Shown: positions 52,609 through 60,946 of the stretch, piece after piece
Position numbering within the stretch: the first letter of the stretch is position 1
How the letters are laid out: every line of letters begins with the position of its first letter
Assembly: GCA_964470455.1 (NCBI GenBank)
Contig: CAYYCX010000011.1
Location: 1-64,000, forward strand
DNA length: 64,000 nucleotides
Direction of reading: 5' to 3'
DNA from: JAWXBM01 sp964470455
GTDB taxonomy: Bacteria; Pseudomonadota; Gammaproteobacteria; Xanthomonadales; SZUA-36
The notes under the pieces: model-generated
Databases searched by the model: none
Told to the model about the DNA's origin: nothing
Seen by the model: the letters and a program-made list of their open reading frames with translations, nothing else
Made by a program: the position numbers and the translations under genes

Positions 52609-52808
52609 GTAGGAAATCCCCTCGCAGGCGGCGCGCAAGCGCCGGTCAAATGATGTCGGGGCTGGCGACCCTCCTGCAATCCATGTGCGTAGGAGGCGCT
52701 TTAGCGCCGAATCTGCCCCCGTCGGGGCTTGCGCCCCTCCTGCCATCGCGGCTGTAGGAGGCGCTTTAGCGCCGAATCTGCACCTGTCGGGGCTTGCGCC
52801 CCTCCTCC
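52609..52808. repeat. REP-like palindromic repeat array, three units
   Basis: Two near-identical units start at 52689 and 52754 (period 65 bp, two differences over about 54 bases), and a diverged third starts at 52609. Each unit has a GTAGGAGGCGC start, the perfect palindrome GGCGCTTTAGCGCC, and a second hairpin GGGGC/GCCCC, and ends CCTCCT. This is the architecture of REP/BIME elements in gammaproteobacteria. It fills the gap between the two lipoprotein genes; no RAYT transposase gene is nearby. Confidence 0.8.
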
Positions 52809-52819
52809 GGGACAGGCAT

Positions 52820-54790
52820 TCAGGGGTAGTTGATTGCCTGCCATTGACGTTCATCCGCCCCGCCCGATTCCACTCCCCGGTTGAAGCTGCGGATTCGCGG
52901 TACCTTGCCCGCTTCCGTGACGCGCACCGGGCCGTCCGGCTTTCCGGACCTGAATTCACCCTCCAGCAGTTGCGGCGCGATGCTGCCTCCCGCGGGCAGG
53001 ATCATGGCACCTTTTCCGTGCGGCAGCCCGGCATTTGCCTCGCCGTAATATTCAATCAACTGGCCATTGCCCAGCTCGGCAACACCGTAGCCCAACCCAT
53101 CGGCCTTGCCGCTACGGCACTCGCCTCGCCAGACACCCTCGCCTGCGGCAGCGGGATGCATAAAGGCGCATTGCGCATAACCCCGGTCAGGAATGGCCCG
53201 GGCAGTCTCACCATAGAGTGCGGTAACCTGGGATTCAAATTCGCCATAGCTGCGGGCAAAAATGTCCTTTTCAGACAGCACCACCTCGCTCTGCACCGTG
53301 ATATAGCGCTGCAGGTCGGGCGCCATTTGCGACATGAAGCTTTCACCGATCGAATAGCTCTGCATGCGCGCTTCGCGGTTGTTGTTCAGCGCCAGGATCG
53401 AGGAAAAACCCAGGGTAGCGGCTGCGCCTGCCCAGGGAATGGCGCTGGAAACGCCCGAGGCCAGGCCGGAAGTGGCGTAAGCGGCGCCCGCCGCTGTCAC
53501 CACGGTCAGCGCTGTGGTCAGGTTTTGCAGCTTGGCCAACTGGCGGCGCTTTTCCAGCACGCCGAATTCGGCCGCGATCAGGGAGCGGATTGACTTGCCG
53601 AAATCACCATAATAGGTGCCGCGGTACATGCGTTCCGATTGGGCGGTAAGGAATTTCAGTTCCGCATCGATCACGGCTTCCGCAAGTCGCAAGCGCGTGC
53701 GGTATTCCTCACTGTCCGCCTGCGCCAGCATGGCGATGGCCAACTCGGGATCAAACCGCTGGTAGGCGCGGTATCGGGACATGAACGTCGCACGCTGCAG
53801 GTCCAGCAGCCGTAACTCCGCCAACACACGCTGGGCCGCGGTACGCACGAAACTCTCCGCAAACGGGTCTTTCAATCCCGAGTCATCAAGGCCCGCCACC
53901 AGCGCGGAATCCATCTGGATTTTTTCCAGCGCGTAATTCACCACCGCTGCCTGTTGCGGGTCATTGCCACCAGCGCTCTTGAGCGGGATGCTCAATGACG
54001 ACGCATCGCGCGATTCCAGGAACCAGATGAAATCAAGCGGCCGGTTGAAGCGGTCGGCATAACCGGCCAGATAAGCCTCGGCCTGCTTTTGTGCCTGCAG
54101 GGCGGACAGGCGCCAGGAACTTTGCAGCATGTCCTCACTGGCCAGCAGCATGCCCAGTGTAGGCGGCCTCACCCAGCTGTCACCCTGGATCACGAACATC
54201 GGAGTAACCACATCGCCGACGGTGATGGGTGGTGAATCCATCAGCTGCGAGGCATCAGGAAACGTGTAAATGTTGAAATCGATGACCAGGGCGCTGGGCA
54301 CTTCCTCGCTGGCCAGCAACGGACGGCTGGAAGCGCCAGTTTCGCCGCGATAGATCAGGTGCGGCGAGAGCAGTACCTTGTTGGCCGGCAGCAATTCGCG
54401 CAACTCGGCGTAAAGCGACATGGCGTAGTAACTTGACTTGGCAATCACCGAACGCGCCAGGTGACGGGTGTCCTTGCGGTGCTGGTGGGTGATGGAAACC
54501 TCGCCGCCAATCGACTGGTCCACATAGGCGCGATAATAGGATTCCTCAGCCTCTTCCAGTACCACCGCCGGATAACGGATCACCACCAGAGCGCCGGGCA
54601 AATCCGCCAATGTGACAGACTGTGACACCGGGCCGGAAGCCATGCTGGACTTGCGCACGCCCTTGGCCGTACCGGCACAGGCGTTGAGCAACAGGCACAG
54701 CATCCCCAAAGCGCCAATAGCCCAGCCACGCCTGGTGAGGCGTGGCCTGGACAACAAACCGGAAGGCAATTTGGACAAGCGCGCGAACAT
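52820..54790 (-). CDS. MORN-repeat lipoprotein, paralogue 2
   Basis: 656 residues, clearly homologous over its full length to paralogue 1 (both share IRYPA, IGGEV, AKSxYxAMSLYxEL, NxVLLSPHLxY, DPFAExFV and LRLAEAxxxAExKFL). Signal helix and lipobox LLLNAC (Cys near residue 38). The Gly/Ala-rich hydrophobic pair (about 435-490) and C-terminal MORN-type repeats (WRGECRSGKADGLGYG, YYGEANAGLPHGKGAM, LEGEFRSGKPDG) are retained. ATG 54790 was chosen over an upstream TTG because it places the signal helix normally. Separated from paralogue 1 by the REP-like array, pointing to a tandem gene duplication. Confidence 0.72.
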   Translation of the reverse strand: MFARLSKLPSGLLSRPRLTRRGWAIGALGMLCLLLNACAGTAKGVRKSSMASGPVSQSVTLADLPGALVVIRYPAVVLEEAEESYYRAYVDQSIGGEVSITHQHRKDTRHLARSVIAKSSYYAMSLYAELRELLPANKVLLSPHLIYRGETGASSRPLLASEEVPSALVIDFNIYTFPDASQLMDSPPITVGDVVTPMFVIQGDSWVRPPTLGMLLASEDMLQSSWRLSALQAQKQAEAYLAGYADRFNRPLDFIWFLESRDASSLSIPLKSAGGNDPQQAAVVNYALEKIQMDSALVAGLDDSGLKDPFAESFVRTAAQRVLAELRLLDLQRATFMSRYRAYQRFDPELAIAMLAQADSEEYRTRLRLAEAVIDAELKFLTAQSERMYRGTYYGDFGKSIRSLIAAEFGVLEKRRQLAKLQNLTTALTVVTAAGAAYATSGLASGVSSAIPWAGAAATLGFSSILALNNNREARMQSYSIGESFMSQMAPDLQRYITVQSEVVLSEKDIFARSYGEFESQVTALYGETARAIPDRGYAQCAFMHPAAAGEGVWRGECRSGKADGLGYGVAELGNGQLIEYYGEANAGLPHGKGAMILPAGGSIAPQLLEGEFRSGKPDGPVRVTEAGKVPRIRSFNRGVESGGADERQWQAINYP

Positions 54791-54992
54791 TCTTCGAATC
54801 CACTGGCAGCCCGGACGGCCGGGCCGGTGAAAGCATACCAAAACAGGCTTGCCGGAATTTGGAATAAGTGAGGAGACTTGGCAGCATTTCGTCCTAAAAG
54901 ACGGGTCAAAAGCAGGTACAATCGCCCTTTCGTTTTTTTGCCCTGAACACGATCATCGAACCCATCCCTGATTGAAGGAAAGACCGTTTACC

Positions 54993-56192
54993 ATGCTGGA
55001 TCATCTCAAAGCGCTGCCGCCCGACCCCATCCTTGGCATCCTCGCCGCCTACAAGCAGGACCCGAACCCGAAGAAAATCGATCTCGGAATCGGCGTATAC
55101 CGCGATGAAACCGGCGAAACCCCCATGCTGCTGTCCGTTATCCATGCCGAAAAGGAGATGATCGAGCGGCAGACCAGCAAAACCTACCTCGGGCCACCGG
55201 GAGTAACCGGCTTCAACTCGGGCATCACCCGCATCCTGTTTGGTGCGCAACTGGCCGAATCCGCTGCCGACCGGATCCGCACCGTGCAGACTCCGGGAGG
55301 AACCGGAGCCCTGCGCGTGGCAGGCGACCTGCTGCAGGCGGCCAATCCGGGTTCGACAGTGTGGATGAGTGATCCTACCTGGGCCAATCACACCGCCATT
55401 TTTCCCGCCAGCGGCCTGAAAATCGCCAGCTATCCCTATTTTGATGCCGCCACCAGCAGCCTGAGATTTGCTGACATGATCACGGCGCTGGAAAAACTTG
55501 GTCCGGACGACACCGTGCTGTTCCATGCCTGCTGCCACAATCCCTGCGGCGTCAGCCCCAGCCCGGAGCAATGGGAGCAGATCACCGACCTGGCTGCCGA
55601 ACGCGGCTTCATGCCGCTGGTGGACATGGCCTACCAGGGCTTTGAACGAAGCCTGGAAGAGGACAACCTGGCGGTGCGGCTGTTCACCCAAAAGTGCCCG
55701 GAACTGATCGTTGCCAGTTCCTGCTCGAAGAACTTCGCGGTCTACCGCGATCGAGTCGGGGCGCTGTCCTTTGTGACGCGAAGCGCCGCGCAGTCAGACG
55801 CCGTCGAGAGCGTGGTCCATTCGCTGACTCGCAAGAATTACTCGATGCCACCCGCCCATGGCCCGGCAGTGATCGACATCATCCTGCACACCCCGGAACT
55901 GGAGTCGATGTGGCGTGATGAGGTGAAAGCCATGCGCGACCGCATCAACGGCCTGCGTACCGAACTGGTGGTGCGGATTGCCGCCCAGGGCATCAGGCGC
56001 GACTTCTCTTTCCTCGAACGCCAGACGGGAATGTTTTCCTTCATGGGATTGAGTGTCGAAGAAGTACAGGCGCTGCGCGAACGGTTCTCAATTTATACGG
56101 TGAACTCCGCACGTGTGAACATCGCCTCGCTCAACCAGGGGAACATGGACTATTTCGTACAATCCCTGGCGGCTGTGCTCGGCGAAAGCTGA
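54993..56192 (+). CDS. Aromatic-amino-acid/aspartate aminotransferase (class I)
   Basis: 399-residue PLP enzyme transferring amino groups between aspartate or aromatic amino acids and 2-oxoglutarate. KIDLGIGVYRDETGETPML, QTPGGTGALRVAGDLL, HACCHNPCGVSPS (Asn contacting PLP) and SSCSKNFAVYRDRVGAL (catalytic Lys) show the AspC/TyrB subfamily. C-terminal Arg for substrate carboxylate is in SARVNIASL. ATG 54993 follows GAAGGAAAG. Whether AspC-like or TyrB-like cannot be decided by eye. The next gene is convergent. Confidence 0.92.
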   Translation: MLDHLKALPPDPILGILAAYKQDPNPKKIDLGIGVYRDETGETPMLLSVIHAEKEMIERQTSKTYLGPPGVTGFNSGITRILFGAQLAESAADRIRTVQTPGGTGALRVAGDLLQAANPGSTVWMSDPTWANHTAIFPASGLKIASYPYFDAATSSLRFADMITALEKLGPDDTVLFHACCHNPCGVSPSPEQWEQITDLAAERGFMPLVDMAYQGFERSLEEDNLAVRLFTQKCPELIVASSCSKNFAVYRDRVGALSFVTRSAAQSDAVESVVHSLTRKNYSMPPAHGPAVIDIILHTPELESMWRDEVKAMRDRINGLRTELVVRIAAQGIRRDFSFLERQTGMFSFMGLSVEEVQALRERFSIYTVNSARVNIASLNQGNMDYFVQSLAAVLGES

Positions 56193-56200
56193 TTCCGCCG

Positions 56201-58501
56201 TCAGGTCGACGGTTCACCCGTCAGGCGGTCCCGTTGCGCGACCGCCTGGTTCCAGATGTGCTGAAATTCGCTGCTGCCGGAAAGCACGACCAGCAAGTCC
56301 CCGGGTTTGGCCGCATCCAGCGCTGATTGAATGGCACTGCCCGGATCCACTTCCAGCTGCACCGACTCCGCGGGCACTCCTGCAGCCTGCAGGAAGCTGC
56401 CGGCCAGGCGGGGGATTTCTTCCGGGCCACGGCCTCGAAGCCCGCGATAGCGGCGGCAGATGAAGTAATCGAAATGCCTCGCCAGGTAGGTGCAGGCCCG
56501 CTGTATGTCGCTGTCGAGGCGGTCTCCCGCAAATGCCAGGCACAGCATTTTCCGGCCTTTGACAGGCATCTGGTCCACGAAATCGCACAACACACGAAAA
56601 CCATCGATGTTGTGGGCATAATCCATGATGAACCGGAACGGCAGGCCGTCCAGCAGGTTCAGGCGCCCCGGTGATGAGGCAAAGTCGGTGTGGAATTTAC
56701 GCAGGGCCGCGGTGATCACAGTCGGTTCAATTCCCAGCAGGTAAGTGGCCAGCGCTGCGTGCATGGCATTGTCGGTATTGTGCCGGGCCATGCCGTTGAA
56801 GCTGGCGGGCAAGTCCTTTTCCGGCACCAGCGGCAGTCTTTTCTCGCCTTCGTACAGCACCAGCCAATTCTCACCGTGCTGCTGCTCCAGCACGCACACA
56901 GTTCCAGGCCGGTCGAGTTTTGCGCGCACCTCCCCGACAGTGCCGCGCAAGGATACCAGGCCGATTCGCTGCGCCGGACAGGATCGCATCATGGCCAGGC
57001 TGTGATGATTGTCGGCGTTGAGCACCGCGGCCTTTTGAGCACGCTTTACCGCCAACAGTTTGGCATCTGCCAGGTGTTCCTCGTTGTAAAAGTTGAGCCG
57101 TCCCAGGTGATCTTCGGTGACATTGCAGCAAACCGCTACATCGCTGTGCTGGTAGGCAAAGCCCGTACCGATAATCGTTCCCAGGAATTCCTCCAGTATG
57201 GCGAGCTGCACCTCAGCCTTGTCCAGCAGGCGGAACTGGCGGCCATTGCCCAGGCGCTCATTCCACGGCACCAGTTCACCGTTAATGTAATTGGCGCCGG
57301 TGCAGGCCATTCCCGTTCCCAGCCCGGACTCGCGTGCAATGGCCTCGACCATGCGGCAGGTGGTGGTTTTGCCGTTGGTGCCGGTCACCGTGACGATGGG
57401 AATACGGAATTCAGCCGCATCGGGTACCAGCCGATCCATGAAAGCGCCGGCCGCGGCAGCCAGCAGTTCCGGATTGTCGGGAAACAGCTCATCCAGCCGC
57501 GGAGCGATGTCAAAATCCACAAACGCGCCACCGGACTCACGCCAGTCCAGGCCCACATCCATGCAGCGCAAGCCAAGCAGTAACAGATCACTGCCCAGGC
57601 TGGTTGCGAGCCGCACCGCCATTTGCTGCGTGGCCGGATGGATCCGCGCCGAGTCTGCAACCCGACCCTCGCACAGCGATGCCAATACTTCATGTCCCAG
57701 CATCAGGACTTGCCATTCCCTGCCCGCTTGTGGGCCAGCACCTGCAACCGGCAGCTGTAATGCTGCCAGATGCCTGCGCCGCGCGGCGGAGTCCCGCAAC
57801 AACGGCATCAACCGGGCGCTGCGGCTGATGCAGATACTGCCGTCCAGCACCAGATGCCGGGCACCATGGCCAAGCTTGAGCAGGCTGTTGTCGCGTACGC
57901 GGAAATCCCCTTTGACCCCTTCGTACGGCGCACGATCCAGCTTGACGCAGGGAATATCCCTGGCCCTGGCGGCCGAGATGAAGGCTTCCGTGTCAGCCGG
58001 CAGGACCAGGGGTTGCGCCAGCGCCATGAAGCCTTCATAGCCGGGCTGCATGTCATCAAAGTGCGTGTCCAGGGGCTCGGGGGGCTGCAATGGCGGCAAC
58101 AGGCCGGCCAGCGTCTGCCAGGCCAGGTTCGAAGCAGCGGCGGCTACCGAATCATGTTCGTATTCAAACCAGACCCAGCAGCCCTGTTGCTGCAGGTCGG
58201 GCAGCACGCCCCGTTCGTTCACGCGGTGACCCGCAGCCCGCTGCAACTCAATGACGAGTCGCGTGTAAAGTTCAAACAGCGACTGTTGGGGATGGTGCTC
58301 ATCCCAGCCACATTCAAGCAATAGTGGCGAAGCATTTGCGCCCCAGGCTCGAAACTGTTGCAGCAGGCCAGGCAACAGCTGTTGTCCATGCACCCGCACC
58401 GCGCCTGACTCGGTGTTATCGAGCAGCAATTGCTGCTCGAACACCGTTCCTTCCGAACGACGTCCGGGCCCCAGCAACCATAGCATTTCCCTGGCTTCCA
58501 T
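56201..58501 (-). CDS. Cyanophycin-synthetase-like Mur ligase with degenerate ATP-grasp half
   Basis: 766 residues (true CphA about 870). Order as in CphA: N-terminal domain (about 1-160), ATP-grasp-like region (160-345), Mur-ligase domain (345-766). The N-terminal and early ATP-grasp segments align (ARDIPCVKL, LLKLGHGARH), but the ATP-binding stretch with the VKPxDGNHGRGV motif is missing, and NAAPGLRMH is replaced by DFDIAPRLDELFP. The Mur half is intact: TVTGTNGKTTTCRM (P-loop), NVTEDHLGR, SSPGRLNLLDG, MDYAHNIDGF. It may ligate one amino acid type only, or a different polymer. No cyanophycinase gene is seen nearby. Confidence 0.78.
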   Translation of the reverse strand: MEAREMLWLLGPGRRSEGTVFEQQLLLDNTESGAVRVHGQQLLPGLLQQFRAWGANASPLLLECGWDEHHPQQSLFELYTRLVIELQRAAGHRVNERGVLPDLQQQGCWVWFEYEHDSVAAAASNLAWQTLAGLLPPLQPPEPLDTHFDDMQPGYEGFMALAQPLVLPADTEAFISAARARDIPCVKLDRAPYEGVKGDFRVRDNSLLKLGHGARHLVLDGSICISRSARLMPLLRDSAARRRHLAALQLPVAGAGPQAGREWQVLMLGHEVLASLCEGRVADSARIHPATQQMAVRLATSLGSDLLLLGLRCMDVGLDWRESGGAFVDFDIAPRLDELFPDNPELLAAAAGAFMDRLVPDAAEFRIPIVTVTGTNGKTTTCRMVEAIARESGLGTGMACTGANYINGELVPWNERLGNGRQFRLLDKAEVQLAILEEFLGTIIGTGFAYQHSDVAVCCNVTEDHLGRLNFYNEEHLADAKLLAVKRAQKAAVLNADNHHSLAMMRSCPAQRIGLVSLRGTVGEVRAKLDRPGTVCVLEQQHGENWLVLYEGEKRLPLVPEKDLPASFNGMARHNTDNAMHAALATYLLGIEPTVITAALRKFHTDFASSPGRLNLLDGLPFRFIMDYAHNIDGFRVLCDFVDQMPVKGRKMLCLAFAGDRLDSDIQRACTYLARHFDYFICRRYRGLRGRGPEEIPRLAGSFLQAAGVPAESVQLEVDPGSAIQSALDAAKPGDLLVVLSGSSEFQHIWNQAVAQRDRLTGEPST

Positions 58502-58578
58502 AGGCTGGACATTGTACGTGCAATGCGGACCAGCCGGTAAATCTCAGCTACTCTCAAGCAGGTGAACAGCGGTATTGA

Positions 58579-60288
58579 CTACTTGATGTAGCCCAGCTTT
58601 TCCAGGGTAATGAGAATGCGATGCGCGGCCAGGTCGGGCGTCAATTCAGTCGTGTTGAGCACGATCTCGGCATGTTCCGGCTCCTCATACGGATCATCGA
58701 TGCCGGTAAAGCCTTTCAACAAACCGGCACGGGCCTTGGCGTACAGCCCCTTGCGGTCACGCTGCTCACAAACCTCGATGGGCGTAGCCACGGTTTCGAT
58801 GAATCCACCCAGCGGGCTGATCATTTGCCGCACTTCACGCCGGGTGGCGGCGTAGGGCGCAATGGGCGCGCAAATGGCGATGCCACCGTTCTTGGTGATC
58901 TCGCTGGCCACGTAACCGATGCGGCGAATATTCAGGTCTCGGTGCTCCTTGGAGAAATTCAGCTCACTGGAGAGATGCTTGCGCACCACGTCGCCATCCA
59001 GCAGGGTGACCGGTCGTGAGCCATTCTCCAGCAACTTGACCAGCAGGGCATTGGCAATGGTGGACTTGCCGGAACCCGACAGGCCGGTAAAGAACACCGT
59101 GAAACCCTGCTCATGCCGTGGTGGATACGCCCTTCGCAGTTCGGCCACTACCTTGGGATAGGAGAACCACTCGGGAATGTCCAGGCCTTCCTCCAGGCGG
59201 CGGCGGAATTCGGTACCGGACAGGCTCAGCACGGTATCACCCGGCTCGACCTCGTCTTCAGCCAGGTACTCGGCGCGGTTTTCCACGTAAACCATGTTCC
59301 TGAAACCAACCATGGTGATGTCCAGCTCCTCTTCGTACTTTCTGAAAAGCTCCTGGGCATCGTAAGGGCCATAGAATGGCCTGCCCTGGCTGTCATTGCC
59401 GGGGCCGGCGTGGTCACGGCCAACAATGAAATGCGTGCATCCGTAGTTCTTGCGAATGATGGCGTGCCAGATGGCTTCCCGCGGACCGGCCATGCGCATG
59501 GCGAGGTTCAGCAGGCTGAGTTGCGTGGTCTGTTCCGGGTACTGCTCCAAAACATGTTCGTAGCAGCGCACGCGGGTGAAATGGTCGATGTCACCCGGCT
59601 TGGTCATTCCCACCACCGGGTGTATCAGCAGGTTGGCCTCGGCCTCGCGGGCGGCGCGAAAGGTCAGTTCCTGGTGGGCGCGGTGCAGCGGGTTGCGGGT
59701 CTGGAATGCCACGATGCGGCGCCAGCCCATCTTGCGGAAACGGCCCCGCAGTTCAGAGGGTGTGTCGCGCAGCAACTTGAAATCATAATAGGTGGGTGGC
59801 TCAACACCCTCGATCCTGCCACCCAGGTAAACCGGGTTGGCGGTGTTCATCAGGTAATGCACGCCGGGGTGAAGCTGGTCCGTTGTGCCAAACACCTGCT
59901 GGACTTCAAGCTGCTTGTCCGCCGTCCAGATATCGCTGATCTCCATCACTGCCAGCAACACACCTTCAGGATCACGCAGGGCTATGCGGTTACCGGCTTG
60001 CAGTTTTTTCGCGAATGTTTCGGTCACATCGAGGTTGATGGGCATCGGCCACAACACGCCACTGGTCAGGCGCATGTGTTGGCAAACCGATTCATGATCG
60101 GCTTTGCCCAGAAAGCCTTCCAGCGGCGAGAAGGCGCCATTCATCAACAGGTCGAGGTCGCAAACCTGCCTTTGAGTGAGGTCCCAGGAAGGATAGTGCC
60201 TGGCCGCTTCCCTTGCTGCATCAGCCTGGCTCTCGTTCAGGAAGAGATCTCTCAATTGGCCGCCATGCGGCTCCTTGTATGCGCCCAT
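58579..60288 (-). CDS. Bifunctional sulfate adenylyltransferase / adenylylsulfate kinase
   Basis: 569 residues. Residues about 1-385 are a Sat-type ATP sulfurylase with FQTRNPLHRAHQ (HxxH region) and VGRDHAGPGND; residues about 400-569 are an APS kinase with P-loop FTGLSGSGKST and LDGDVVRKHLSSELNFSKEHRDLNIRR. Together they turn sulfate and ATP into PAPS in one protein. This supplies the sulfotransferase at 26.0-27.6 kb or feeds assimilation. It is a homomeric enzyme, unlike the CysDN/CysC route in enterics. ATG 60288 with GGAG upstream; a good promoter precedes it. Confidence 0.94.
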   Translation of the reverse strand: MGAYKEPHGGQLRDLFLNESQADAAREAARHYPSWDLTQRQVCDLDLLMNGAFSPLEGFLGKADHESVCQHMRLTSGVLWPMPINLDVTETFAKKLQAGNRIALRDPEGVLLAVMEISDIWTADKQLEVQQVFGTTDQLHPGVHYLMNTANPVYLGGRIEGVEPPTYYDFKLLRDTPSELRGRFRKMGWRRIVAFQTRNPLHRAHQELTFRAAREAEANLLIHPVVGMTKPGDIDHFTRVRCYEHVLEQYPEQTTQLSLLNLAMRMAGPREAIWHAIIRKNYGCTHFIVGRDHAGPGNDSQGRPFYGPYDAQELFRKYEEELDITMVGFRNMVYVENRAEYLAEDEVEPGDTVLSLSGTEFRRRLEEGLDIPEWFSYPKVVAELRRAYPPRHEQGFTVFFTGLSGSGKSTIANALLVKLLENGSRPVTLLDGDVVRKHLSSELNFSKEHRDLNIRRIGYVASEITKNGGIAICAPIAPYAATRREVRQMISPLGGFIETVATPIEVCEQRDRKGLYAKARAGLLKGFTGIDDPYEEPEHAEIVLNTTELTPDLAAHRILITLEKLGYIK

Positions 60289-60320
60289 GCGGTTTGCTCC
60301 CGCTGCAGAAACAGGCCCAG

Positions 60321-60348
60321 ATTCTATCGGGCCATGGGCTTAAATCAA
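60321..60348 (-). promoter_or_regulatory. Probable sigma-70 promoter of the sat-cysC gene
   Basis: On the minus strand TTGATT, a 16-base spacer and TAGAAT (5 of 6 to consensus) lie about 33 bp before the start codon. Confidence 0.55.
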
Positions 60349-60412
60349 CTGGAATTTCAATACCATATAAACCACAAGCTATGGCTTTGTAAGCAGGGGA
60401 AATAAAGCTGGC

Positions 60413-60946
60413 TCAGTCCTGCAGCGAGATATCGACCATCAGTTCGTTGGCCAGCTTTTCCAGCTCCGCCTGCAGCAATCCACGATCCAACCCATGCGGT
60501 ATCAGCAACCGGGCTCGCGCCTTGAACAGCATCTCCCCGGACATGGAGGCACTTTCGCAGCTGCTATCGAGTTCCAGCACATTGACTCCATGGCGGCTCA
60601 GGATGGCGGTGATATCACGAACGATTCCCGGCCGGTCCTGGCCAACCAGCTCCAGCACGAACTGCCTTGAGTCAGCCGCGCTCCCGGCAACCTGGCTGCG
60701 GTGCACCGTAACCTGCATACCCTCGCTTTCAAGCAGTTGCAGGTCCCTGATCAGCGCTTCGCTTCGATCCTGCGGAACACTCGCCAGCAGGATACCGGCG
60801 AACTTTCCCGCCAACGACAGCATACTGCTTTCGGTCCAGTTGCCGCCGTGTTGCTCCAGCAGGTGAGAAAGGCGCGCAACGACACCAGGGCGGTCGTCGC
60901 ACATGACAGTCAGAACCAGCGATTCAAAAGGAGTCTTGGAGCTCAT
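60413..60946 (-). CDS. Two-ACT-domain regulator (GcvR-like)
   Basis: 177 residues made of two ACT domains: VLTVMCDDRPGVVARLSHLLEQHGGNW (about 9-80) and FVLELVGQDRPGIVRDITAILSRHGVNVLEL (about 95-170). Matches the glycine cleavage system transcriptional repressor family GcvR, which binds glycine and controls GcvA; no gcv genes are near, so a different ligand is possible. ATG 60946 overlaps the Pit transporter stop (ATGA), so the two are co-translated. In-frame sequence further upstream lies inside the transporter gene and was rejected. Confidence 0.87.
   Translation of the reverse strand: MSSKTPFESLVLTVMCDDRPGVVARLSHLLEQHGGNWTESSMLSLAGKFAGILLASVPQDRSEALIRDLQLLESEGMQVTVHRSQVAGSAADSRQFVLELVGQDRPGIVRDITAILSRHGVNVLELDSSCESASMSGEMLFKARARLLIPHGLDRGLLQAELEKLANELMVDISLQD

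Noticed and set aside
41205..54790. Type VI secretion or Zorya defence system
   Set aside because: FHA, kinase and vWA parts recall type VI regulation and the channel recalls ZorA, but no Tss genes, no OmpA-type ZorB, and no ZorC/D or ZorE helicase or nuclease genes are present.
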